Positions 1-4,671 of a stretch of 6,030 nt of DNA are shown here, in pieces. A program made the position numbers and the translations under genes. Location of the stretch: positions 1 through 6,030 of the forward strand of contig JBILVQ010000189.1 in the NCBI GenBank assembly GCA_044370375.1. The letters run 5' to 3'. Position 1 is the stretch's first letter; each line of letters opens with the position of its first letter. The DNA is from JBILVQ01 sp044370375 (GTDB lineage: Bacteria; Bacteroidota; Bacteroidia; UBA4408). The notes beneath the pieces were generated by a model. That model was not told the DNA's origin, searched no databases, and was given only the letters and a program-made list of their open reading frames with translations.

Positions 1-110
1 TATGGGGTATGATAAGAATACGATATCATCATCTTTGTTTTAGCTGTTGGGTGTAATCCATTTCTCCAATGCGCAGTAATACAGGATTGAAATGCAATTT
101 GGCTGAGTCT

Positions 111-128
111 GCGGGGAAACAGCCCCGC
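111..128. other. GC-only hairpin in repeat-rich intergenic DNA
   Basis: GCGGGG (111-116) and CCCCGC (123-128) form a perfect 6-bp all-GC stem with a 6-nt loop AAACAG. A direct repeat GGCTGAGT lies on both sides, at 101-108 and 133-140. There is no T-run next to it on either strand, so it is not a typical intrinsic terminator. Its role is unknown. It may be another member of the palindromic repeats of this region or a chance GC-rich patch in an AT-rich background. Confidence 0.5.
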
Positions 129-140
129 CCCCGGCTGAGT

Positions 141-179
141 GCTGCTGCGCTTAAGCTAACGTTTGCTTTAAGCGGCAGC
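141..179. other. Long imperfect hairpin next to repeat copy 1
   Basis: The arm at 141-154 pairs with the arm at 168-179. There are 12 base pairs (GCTGC/GCAGC and CGCTTAA/TTAAGCG), interrupted only by a 2-nt bulge at 146-147, with a 13-nt loop at 155-167. It lies in the extended left flank of repeat copy 1. The matching flank of copy 4 (from 688) has lost this pairing, so the hairpin is not a conserved part of the element. No T-run follows, so a terminator role is not supported. Confidence 0.5.
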
Positions 180-208
180 CAAAAAATTAAAAGGCATGTC
201 GCATTGGT
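145..208. repeat. Type A left flank of repeat copy 1
   Basis: This segment aligns with 688-754, the left flank of repeat copy 4, from the shared CTGCGC through CTAACGTT to CATTGGT, immediately before the core repeat. I count about 15 mismatches over 64 aligned bases (roughly 77% identity) and one net 3-base length difference. Copies 2 and 3 have an unrelated left flank, so the same core is attached to two different flank types. Read on the minus strand, both flanks are open and give similar short peptides starting MGLRGTN, but the substitutions do not look like those of a protein under selection. Confidence 0.65.
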
Positions 209-264
209 CCCTCGCAGTCCCATAGGGACGGCCGATATTTCAGCCTTGGATTTTAATCCGAGGC
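209..264. repeat. Two-hairpin palindromic repeat, copy 1
   Basis: First of four copies of a 55-56 bp core. The core starts CCCTCGCA, then has palindrome 1 GTCCC-ATA-GGGAC (5-bp stem, 3-nt loop), then GGCCGATATTTCAG, then palindrome 2, CCTTGGATT paired with AATCCGAGG (9 bp with one T-G wobble). It is identical to copies 2 and 4 over the core. Its geometry matches dispersed extragenic palindromes seen in Bacteroidota genomes. I infer a non-autonomous REP-like element, possibly moved in trans by a REP-associated transposase that is not in this window. Copies 1, 2 and 3 start exactly 118 bp apart. Confidence 0.85.
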
Positions 265-289
265 AACAATGAGCAAATTTTTCGCGATC

Positions 290-499
290 CTTTCATCCAA
301 ACTTTTGCATCTAGCCAAACATCAACCCCTCGCAGTCCCATAGGGACGGCCGATATTTCAGCCTTGGATTTTAATCCGAGGTTATAAGGCGTTATTTCTT
401 TGTATCGCTTTCATCCAAACTTTTGCATCTAGCCAAACATCAACCCCTCGCAGTCCCATAGGGACGGCCGATGTTTCAGCCTCGGATTTCAATCCGAGG
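290..499. repeat. Direct repeat of two 92-bp units (290-381, 408-499)
   Basis: Two units of 92 bp match at 89 positions. Each contains a 37-bp type B left flank (CTTTCATCCAAACTTTTGCA and on to CATCAA) followed by the two-hairpin core. The units are separated by a 26-nt linker (382-407). The stretch before the first unit, from the end of core 1, is also exactly 26 nt (264-289), yet the two linkers agree at only about 11 of 26 positions. The three differences between units (473, 483, 490) are all in or next to the second hairpin of unit 2. This arrangement looks like tandem amplification with unusual divergence of the linker. Confidence 0.85.
327..381. repeat. Two-hairpin palindromic repeat, copy 2
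   Basis: Core identical to copy 1 from CCCTCGCA to AATCCGAGG, but followed by T rather than C. It carries the type B left flank that is shared with copy 3 and absent from copies 1 and 4. Both hairpins are intact, and the second keeps the T-G wobble. Confidence 0.85.
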
Positions 500-500
500 C
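445..500. repeat. Two-hairpin palindromic repeat, copy 3 (structure-restoring variant)
   Basis: Same core with three changes: A to G at 473, T to C at 483 and T to C at 490. In palindrome 2, base 483 pairs with G496. The other copies have T there, giving a T-G wobble, while copy 3 has a full C-G pair. Position 490 is in the loop. So one of the two stem-region changes strengthens the stem and none breaks it, in keeping with a structure that matters as plus-strand RNA or single-stranded DNA. Confidence 0.85.
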
Positions 501-524
501 AGCATGGCGTTTTTAGCACACCTA

Positions 525-571
525 TTAACCACAGAGCCCACAGAGCAAAAAAAACACAGAGGACACAGAGG
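525..571. repeat. CACAGAG motif cluster
   Basis: TTAACC is followed by four exact CACAGAG heptamers at 530, 539, 555 and 564, with steps of 9, 16 and 9 bases. From memory, sequences of the form TTAACCACAGAG followed by further CACAGAG units are scattered through intergenic DNA of many environmental bacteria, where they often cause short false genes to be predicted on the opposite strand. The function is unknown. It lies between repeat copy 3 and the pair of 19-bp palindromes. Confidence 0.7.
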
Positions 572-602
572 GCTTAGCGATTTTGAATTTTGCATTCTAC
601 CT

Positions 603-621
603 AACCCGGTACGGGTGATAT
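603..621. repeat. 19-bp palindromic repeat, copy 1
   Basis: AACCCGGTACGGGTGATAT contains ACCCG-GTA-CGGGT, a perfect 5-bp stem with a 3-nt loop, followed by GATAT. It has the same geometry as palindrome 1 of the longer element (GTCCC-ATA-GGGAC, followed shortly by GATAT), so the two are probably related families. An exact second copy starts 50 bp downstream at 653. Confidence 0.75.
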
Positions 622-652
622 CTTCATAACCAAAATCAACAAAGATGAATGC

Positions 653-671
653 AACCCGGTACGGGTGATAT
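653..671. repeat. 19-bp palindromic repeat, copy 2
   Basis: Exact copy of the 19 bases at 603-621, with unrelated flanks apart from an A/T-rich right side. The pair is spaced 50 bp start to start. From memory, repeats of the pattern AACCCC-GTA-GGGGTGATAT are common in Bacteroidota intergenic DNA, and this looks like a sequence variant of that pattern. Confidence 0.75.
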
Positions 672-687
672 AAACGTAATTCCTTTA

Positions 688-754
688 CTGCGCCCAACCT
701 AACGTTATTCTCAAGCACAAGCCACCCAAAAAATAAAAGACATGTCACATTGGT
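688..754. repeat. Type A left flank of repeat copy 4
   Basis: Counterpart of 145-208: the shared landmarks are CTGCGC, CTAACGTT, AAGC, CATGTC and CATTGGT. It is 3 bases longer (an extra ACC within 724-727). The hairpin present in the copy 1 flank is not kept here. The presence of the same flank at two sites 546 bp apart suggests that the mobile or duplicated unit is longer than the 56-bp core. Confidence 0.65.
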
Positions 755-810
755 CCCTCGCAGTCCCATAGGGACGGCCGATATTTCAGCCTTGGATTTT
801 AATCCGAGGC
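755..810. repeat. Two-hairpin palindromic repeat, copy 4
   Basis: Core identical to copy 1, including the terminal C, with both hairpins and the T-G wobble of palindrome 2. It is 310 bp from copy 3, so it lies outside the 118-bp period, and it carries the type A flank like copy 1. Confidence 0.85.
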
Positions 811-848
811 ACCCGGTTTACAATGATACATTTTTGTCTTTGGCTTAA

Positions 849-873
849 CCCTAAGGACGATCTGTTTAAAGCC
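849..873. repeat. Degenerate palindromic repeat relic
   Basis: CCCTAAGGACGATCTGTTTAAAGCC retains a damaged palindrome (CCCTAAGGA) followed by CGATCTGTTTAAAG. The tail resembles the GAT-N-TGTTTATAG-like tail of the element starting at 893. It is read as a decayed member of the same palindrome superfamily. The assignment rests on pattern resemblance only. Confidence 0.4.
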
Positions 874-892
874 AATTCAACAAGGACAAAAG

Positions 893-947
893 CCCCCCGC
901 AGGGATGACTTGTTTATAGAACGCCCGATGCATGAGCCTTGGATATC
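893..947. repeat. Truncated relative of the two-hairpin element
   Basis: CCCC-GCA-GGG is followed by ATGACTTGTTTATAGAAC, then by 923-944, which matches the core segment GGCCGATATTTCAGCCTTGGAT at 17 of 22 positions. The right arm of hairpin 2 (AATCCGAGG) is missing and A-rich sequence begins instead. This looks like a diverged fifth copy that has lost its second hairpin and has a different spacer after the first. From memory, the TGTTTATAG tail is typical of other Bacteroidota dispersed palindromes. Confidence 0.5.
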
Positions 948-1046
948 AAAAAAACAAAAATCATAAAAAACTTCATGACAAAAAAACCACATCGAAACCA
1001 AGGGTTGAGGGTTTCATAAAATTGCTTAGGATTGACGAATCTTAAC

Positions 1047-1078
1047 TTTCGACCATTCATCCATACTTAGTAACTTTG
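1047..1078 (+). promoter_or_regulatory. Bacteroidota-type promoter for a broken gene
   Basis: TAACTTTG at 1071-1078 is an exact match to the -7 consensus TAnnTTTG of the Bacteroidota primary sigma factor. TTTC at 1047-1050, with 20 nt between, is one base from the -33 consensus TTTG. The ATG of the broken gene is at 1105, which leaves a leader of roughly 20 nt. The promoter looks intact although the gene behind it does not. Confidence 0.55.
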
Positions 1079-1104
1079 TGGTAAAGAAATTTAATTCGTT
1101 GGAA

Positions 1105-1408
1105 ATGGCAATTAAGGCAAAGAAGTTTAGCATTAAAAAAGACTTATCATTGCAAGCATTTGTCAACCAACGTGAAAAAGAAACTTTGAGCCAAGCAAAG
1201 AGTATAAACATTTAAAATTTCCATCAATACAAATTATTGATTTAATCAGAGAAATTCAACGTCTACCGCTAACCAAACGCTTTTATGTAATGGAAGAAAA
1301 CATCAAATTGAAATGGCGGTCACTGAGCTTTACAATGATAATGTAAACGATAAGGAACTAACCGCCTTTACTTCACTTGATTTGGAAAAATTCTATGAAA
1401 CAAAGTGA
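1105..1408 (+). pseudogene. Broken small gene, antitoxin-like C-terminus
   Basis: Three consecutive pieces in three frames read as one protein. The first runs from ATG 1105 (MAIKAKKFSIKKDLSLQAF and on to QAKSINI) to a stop at 1213-1215. The second is open from 1176 and gives FPSIQIIDLIREIQRLPL then TKRFYVMEEN, up to about 1304. The third runs from 1304 (QIEMAVTELYNDN, then DKELTAFTSLD, LEKFYETK) to TGA at 1406-1408. Both joins shift the frame in the same sense (minus 1 or plus 2), and residues may be missing near 1304. From memory, small Bacteroidota proteins with an IIDxIRxIQxLPLxKRxYVxEE middle and a DKELTAFTxLDxExFYE end are antitoxin-like partners of MazF/PemK-type toxins. That is recall, not a search. 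No toxin gene follows. The N-terminal piece could instead belong to another gene. Confidence 0.55.
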
Positions 1409-1461
1409 AATTTAGTTCCTGATTATTTCATAGCTCCTATCGGCTAAAATCATCGGATTTT

Positions 1462-1506
1462 CTGGCGCTCTTGTCCCTAAACGCAAGGAGCCGGAAAGGT
1501 GTTTTT
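1462..1506 (+). terminator. Possible weak terminator facing right
   Basis: An imperfect stem pairs 1462-1473 with 1484-1494 (CTGGC with GCCGG, then TCTTG with CAAGG, with a small internal loop) around a 10-nt loop. A run of five T at 1502-1506 begins 7 nt after the stem. The position suits the end of the broken rightward gene. A second small hairpin, AAAATC-ATCG-GATTTT at 1446-1461, could serve the leftward operon that ends at 1542. Both are weak. Confidence 0.3.
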
Positions 1507-1541
1507 AAACTAAACAGCCCAAAATTGTAAGCACCATTCCT

Positions 1542-2558
1542 TCAAATTCGGCTTAAGGCAAATTCCAAAACATCATCCGTTCCGTTGGCCAGGTTAAAAG
1601 AATTGATGGTTTTGTAATAATCAGGAGGAACGCCATTTTCGTAGTTTTCATTCTTCGGAGATAGTGTCCTTGATACCGAAAAACGATAGGTCCAGCCATT
1701 GGGCAATTGTCCACCATTCGGAATCCCTAAACCACCTCCCGTTGTATCCCCTACCAATACCATGCTCCGCATCGATTGTGCGCACAAAGAAAAGAAAGAC
1801 GCAGCACTAAATGTACCTCGATCGGTTAACACATATACTGCTTTCAAATAGCTTACTTTGGAAGTGGGACTGCTTTTTACACTTGCCAACACTTCGAAAT
1901 CATTCATACCGGGACCTGTCTTTAACTGCGTTGAATAAAGTAATTCAGGCTCCTTGGCAAAACGATTGATGATTTTTAAAACGTTACTCGCATTGCCTCC
2001 TCCATTCCCGCGAATATCGAAAATCATTCCTTGGGTATTTTGATAGCGGCTCAATATATAATCGAGCTGTTCATCGGTAAAACTATTAGAGAAGGTAGGA
2101 TAACGCACATAGGCTACCTCCTGGTTGCGTAAAAAATCATGAATAAATGGCCCGGTGGTGATATAATCAGTCCCGATATAATTTTCTTTGATCACCCGAA
2201 AGCTAATGTTTTCAGGTCCCTGCAAGGGAAATTCGTAGCGGGATAGATTAAAGGGCGATATCAAATTCACATGCCCATCTCTTAGTTCGTTCAATAGATT
2301 CGCCATGACCAAAAACAATGAATCATCCGGCATATCATTGTTAACCAAGGGCGAATATCGATCGTATGCCTCCTGCCAATTCACCTTTTTAACATCAAAA
2401 AAAGAATATTTAGCATTCACTTCCTGCCACAAATAATTAAAGTTATTTCTTGCATTATCTTCTGTTTTCTTCGAAAAAAAAGCTTTCTCGCACGACAAAA
2501 ACAACAAGGCCGGAAACAAGAGCAGCAAAAGCCTGAAGGATGTTTTAAAATTTTTCAT
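1542..2558 (-). CDS. S41-family peptidase, probable lipoprotein
   Basis: This 338-aa protein is probably a serine peptidase of family S41 (C-terminal processing / tricorn type) at the cell envelope. Residues 10-23 form a hydrophobic signal ending FLSC, so Cys23 could be lipidated, although the lipobox is imperfect. Core motifs are LRDGH (His96), DIRGNGGG (181-188), RGTFSAAS with the likely nucleophile Ser251, GDTTGGGLG (270-278) and ENGVPPD (307-313). Where CtpA/Tsp enzymes have their catalytic Lys, about 25 residues after the Ser, this protein has Gly. His96 and a Glu near 304-307 fit the tricorn-like Ser/His/Glu arrangement better. No clear PDZ domain is seen. Its ATG overlaps the stop of the upstream gene (TGATG), implying translational coupling. 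The substrate is unknown. Confidence 0.9.
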   Translation of the reverse strand: MKNFKTSFRLLLLLFPALLFLSCEKAFFSKKTEDNARNNFNYLWQEVNAKYSFFDVKKVNWQEAYDRYSPLVNNDMPDDSLFLVMANLLNELRDGHVNLISPFNLSRYEFPLQGPENISFRVIKENYIGTDYITTGPFIHDFLRNQEVAYVRYPTFSNSFTDEQLDYILSRYQNTQGMIFDIRGNGGGNASNVLKIINRFAKEPELLYSTQLKTGPGMNDFEVLASVKSSPTSKVSYLKAVYVLTDRGTFSAASFFSLCAQSMRSMVLVGDTTGGGLGIPNGGQLPNGWTYRFSVSRTLSPKNENYENGVPPDYYKTINSFNLANGTDDVLEFALSRI

Positions 2559-3412
2559 CAGTGGGCATTTATTTTAAACAACAAGGAAGCCTGCACAAAA
2601 TGATTGGCCATTTCGAAACGGTTGGGCAACTTGTTTCCGGTGCTAACCACCGACCAATCGTACGACACCCTAAAGCCATTTCCATTGCGCATCAATCGGG
2701 TGATGGAGGTGCTTAGAAATAAACCCCTGAACGACAAATAGGAGAACTGATACTGATCGAAAACTTTGTACTCTTCCTTGGTGCCATTGGCAATAAAAAC
2801 ATAGCCCGGCCGGTGAAAAGAGGAAATCACAGGAAGACGAATGCCGGCTTGCAATAAAAAATTCCTCTCGGGTCTGCGAAAAACAAACTTTCCAATTTTC
2901 TTTTCCCGCGGTTTTTGTTGCAGAAATTTCTGCCATAAAACTTGCGGTCCAAGGTGACTGATGTTATCGACCGAAAAACCTGAATTTTGAAAATGCTCTG
3001 CATTTCTTATACCCAACTGATGAATGAAGGCAGCACCCACATACCATTGTTTGGAACCACTAGAAAATTTGCTTAAGCGATGCAAATAATTTGCCCTTAG
3101 CTCCATGCCCATTACCTGCATTTTAAATGGATTCTCAAATACCTTGCGCTGATAATTTCCATACCATGCATTAAGGTTGAATTGAAAAATTGCCTTGGCT
3201 GAGCGCTGTTCATAGCCTAACTGAAGCATGGGCATGTTGCCAGAATAAAGCAAGGGAGAAGTGCCATAATCGCGCAAGCTGCTGTGGTTGATGCCCGAAC
3301 CAAAAACAATATTTTTTTGTTTTTGCGGTAAAAATGTTGAATCAACGGAAAGCGCAAAGCTCTGCTGAAAGCCTAAAAAAAACAATACAAAAAAAAGGAG
3401 AGAACCGGCCAT
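2558..3412 (-). CDS. Outer-membrane beta-barrel-like protein, function unknown
   Basis: A 284-aa protein. It starts MAGSLLFFVLFFLGFQQSFA, a clear signal peptide probably cleaved after SFA. I chose the ATG at 3410-3412 because a strong purine-rich ribosome site (GGAAGGAGAG) lies 9 nt upstream. The TTG at 3454 would place 14 charged residues before the signal. The mature part alternates short aromatic-rich strands with polar turns (for example MLQLGYEQRSAKAIFQFNLNAW, shortened here to its pattern, and QYQFSYLSFRGLFLSTSITR-like strands near the C-terminus), typical of an outer-membrane barrel. The last strand is ASLLFKI. I do not recognise the family. It is co-transcribed with the S41 peptidase downstream, so it may be a partner or substrate (inference). 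Confidence 0.75.
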   Translation of the reverse strand: MAGSLLFFVLFFLGFQQSFALSVDSTFLPQKQKNIVFGSGINHSSLRDYGTSPLLYSGNMPMLQLGYEQRSAKAIFQFNLNAWYGNYQRKVFENPFKMQVMGMELRANYLHRLSKFSSGSKQWYVGAAFIHQLGIRNAEHFQNSGFSVDNISHLGPQVLWQKFLQQKPREKKIGKFVFRRPERNFLLQAGIRLPVISSFHRPGYVFIANGTKEEYKVFDQYQFSYLSFRGLFLSTSITRLMRNGNGFRVSYDWSVVSTGNKLPNRFEMANHFVQASLLFKINAH

Positions 3413-3421
3413 GATGCAGTT

Positions 3422-3431
3422 CTCTCCTTCC
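3422..3431 (-). promoter_or_regulatory. Strong Shine-Dalgarno site deciding the start at 3412
   Basis: The minus strand reads GGAAGGAGAG, then 9 nt, then ATG. Such a strong site is uncommon in Bacteroidota, where initiation often lacks it. It supports the ATG at 3410-3412 over the upstream in-frame TTG at 3452-3454. It lies in the 49-bp gap after the stop of the preceding gene. Confidence 0.6.
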
Positions 3432-3461
3432 TTTATCTTCCTGAGCGGATTCAAGCAATAA

Positions 3462-3959
3462 TTATTTGATGCAAGTGGCGGCTTCTAAAATTTTCTTGCC
3501 TTGTTTTTCGGTGAATTCCCATACATTGAAATCTTTTCCGAAATACATTTTCACCCCTACAATTCTTGCAGCCAATATCCGATTCAAATCGGCAGGACTT
3601 AAATTATAAACCGGATAATAATTGGTAATTTCCATTACATCATCGGCTTTTCCGGCAGGGGCAGCATCCTCAGCAGCTACTAGGGTAATAAAGTCATCAT
3701 TCGACAATTGCAATACAAGTGAATCACCTTTGTGGATTACTTCTTTTTTGATGTCGGCAAAAACAATTTCGAAACTAAGGCTTTTGTCGGTGCCCACACG
3801 ATTTAACCAAATGTGAAAATTATCTTTGATGGTCACCATTATTTTTTGGGTGGCCACACCTGTTGATGGGTCCTTTTGATCAACGGTAAAAACACATTTC
3901 TGAGCGAAGGATGAATGCACAGAAAATATAAGCAAAAAAGCGACAAGGAGTTTTTTCAT
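3462..3959 (-). CDS. Small secreted protein of unknown function
   Basis: A 165-aa protein starting MKKLLVAFLLIFSVHSSFAQ, a typical signal peptide cleaved before or after the Gln at position 20. The mature part has two cysteines, one directly after the signal (KCVF) and one near the end (AATCIK), which could form a disulfide joining the two termini. A middle stretch carries DSLVLQLSNDDFITL and ends in a lysine-rich helix-like tail. I do not recognise a family and assign no function. It is the first gene of the leftward operon; the barrel gene begins 49 bp downstream. A promoter candidate ends about 20 bp upstream of its ATG. Confidence 0.85.
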   Translation of the reverse strand: MKKLLVAFLLIFSVHSSFAQKCVFTVDQKDPSTGVATQKIMVTIKDNFHIWLNRVGTDKSLSFEIVFADIKKEVIHKGDSLVLQLSNDDFITLVAAEDAAPAGKADDVMEITNYYPVYNLSPADLNRILAARIVGVKMYFGKDFNVWEFTEKQGKKILEAATCIK

Positions 3960-3978
3960 AAACTTTGTTTTATTGGCC

Positions 3979-4010
3979 TAAAATTAACATAAATACTTCG
4001 GTGGGCCAAA
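3979..4010 (-). promoter_or_regulatory. Candidate promoter of the leftward three-gene operon
   Basis: On the minus strand, TTTG at 4010-4007 is followed by a 20-nt gap and TAATTTTA at 3986-3979. This matches the Bacteroidota -33 element exactly and the -7 element TAnnTTTG except for its last base. The spacing is the same as in the promoter at 1047-1078. The ATG of the first operon gene is at 3959, giving a leader of about 10-15 nt. The -33 element lies inside the hairpin at 4007-4028. Confidence 0.45.
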
Positions 4011-4028
4011 ACGCCATGCGGCATTTTG
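4007..4028 (-). terminator. Terminator-like hairpin after the 4150-4671 gene
   Basis: On the minus strand, CAAAATGCC and GGCGTTTTG pair over 9 bp with one T-G wobble and a 4-nt loop GCAT. The right arm ends in TTTTG, so the U-run is inside the stem, as in bidirectional A-tail/T-tail terminators. It lies about 120 nt downstream of the stop of the small barrel gene. It overlaps the likely -33 element of the next operon, so termination and new initiation may share the site. Confidence 0.45.
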
Positions 4029-4149
4029 TTAACAGGCCGGTTTTATAACTTTTCATAGCACCCAAAATGCTAAGGGGAAGAAATTTTCTACTACTCGAAC
4101 CGCGGTGTATTGTTTTTGAGCCCGGGTAGCATCGAAACGGGGTTCTACC

Positions 4150-4671
4150 TTAGAAACTCCAGCCCATTCTTGCCGCAAACCACATTTGCGAGCCTCTATC
4201 GGCCACTGCATTTCTATCCATCACGTTAAAAATTGGCGTTGCTCCCAAATAAAGAAAAAAATCGGATGCGTAAGTTCTCTTGATCCCTATGCTGGGGGAA
4301 AGGGCATAGTAGGAACCGATTCGGTCATTAAAAAAGCCACTCTTCGTCCGGGCCATACGGGCACCGCTAAGGCCAAATTCAAAAAAATGTTCGCGGGTTC
4401 CTAAACTGTAATTGAGTCCTAATACCGGAAATGAAAAATCAACCAGGGCAGTACCCAATCCCGTCCGAAATGAAAAATGTGAACTGCCCAAACGCATGAA
4501 AGTCCGCTCATAATAAAAGGAAGTAAGTCGGGCAATGCCCCCACCTTCAAGATAAAGAGCGTTTTTATTGGGCTGCGCCGGACGGTTCTCATCCGCTTGT
4601 CCGTAGGTTTTTCCAAATGAATAAATCAAAAGAAAAAGGCTAACAAAAAAAATTCGATGCGTTGTCTTCAT
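4150..4671 (-). CDS. Small outer-membrane beta-barrel-like protein
   Basis: A 173-aa protein. It begins MKTTHRIFFVSLFLLIYSFG and has a signal peptide probably cleaved after TYG or at GQ (near residue 25). The mature ~148 residues alternate strands and turns (ALYLEGGG, FYYERTF, FSFRTGLGTALVDFSF, FFEFGLSGA, SPSIGIKRTY, FFLYLGATPIF) and end WFAARMGWSF. A C-terminal Phe is typical of outer-membrane barrels recognised by the BAM complex. The length fits a small barrel of about 8 strands. The specific family is not recognised. It is a separate leftward unit: 190 bp lie between it and the next gene, including the terminator-like hairpin. A weak -7-like TATTTTCG lies at 4716-4709. Confidence 0.8.
   Translation of the reverse strand: MKTTHRIFFVSLFLLIYSFGKTYGQADENRPAQPNKNALYLEGGGIARLTSFYYERTFMRLGSSHFSFRTGLGTALVDFSFPVLGLNYSLGTREHFFEFGLSGARMARTKSGFFNDRIGSYYALSPSIGIKRTYASDFFLYLGATPIFNVMDRNAVADRGSQMWFAARMGWSF

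Noticed and set aside
29..272. Short reading frames on both strands at the left end
   Set aside because: Both cross hairpins and repeat copy 1, lack start signals, and overlap each other. Better explained as repeat DNA.
209..500. CRISPR array suggested by conserved units and 26-nt linkers
   Set aside because: The conserved unit is 92 bp with two internal hairpins, only two linkers exist, the fourth copy is out of register, and no cas gene or leader is visible.
476..769. 97-aa reading frame on the minus strand
   Set aside because: It is made almost wholly of palindromic repeats and the CACAGAG cluster, with no signal of real coding.
786..1001. 71-aa reading frame on the minus strand
   Set aside because: It runs across the degenerate repeat relics and A-rich DNA, with no recognisable protein features.
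1026..1211. 61-aa minus-strand reading frame
   Set aside because: It is antisense to the promoter and broken gene, where the plus strand gives a more protein-like reading.
2670..2936. 88-aa minus-strand frame inside the barrel gene
   Set aside because: Out-of-frame shadow of the gene at 2558-3412, which has a signal peptide, ribosome site and barrel-like pattern.
3452..3454. TTG start for the barrel protein
   Set aside because: It would put 14 charged or polar residues before the signal peptide, and the ATG at 3412 has a strong ribosome site at proper spacing.
4186..4404. 72-aa plus-strand frame opposite the small barrel gene
   Set aside because: Antisense shadow; the minus-strand gene has a signal peptide and a C-terminal Phe.
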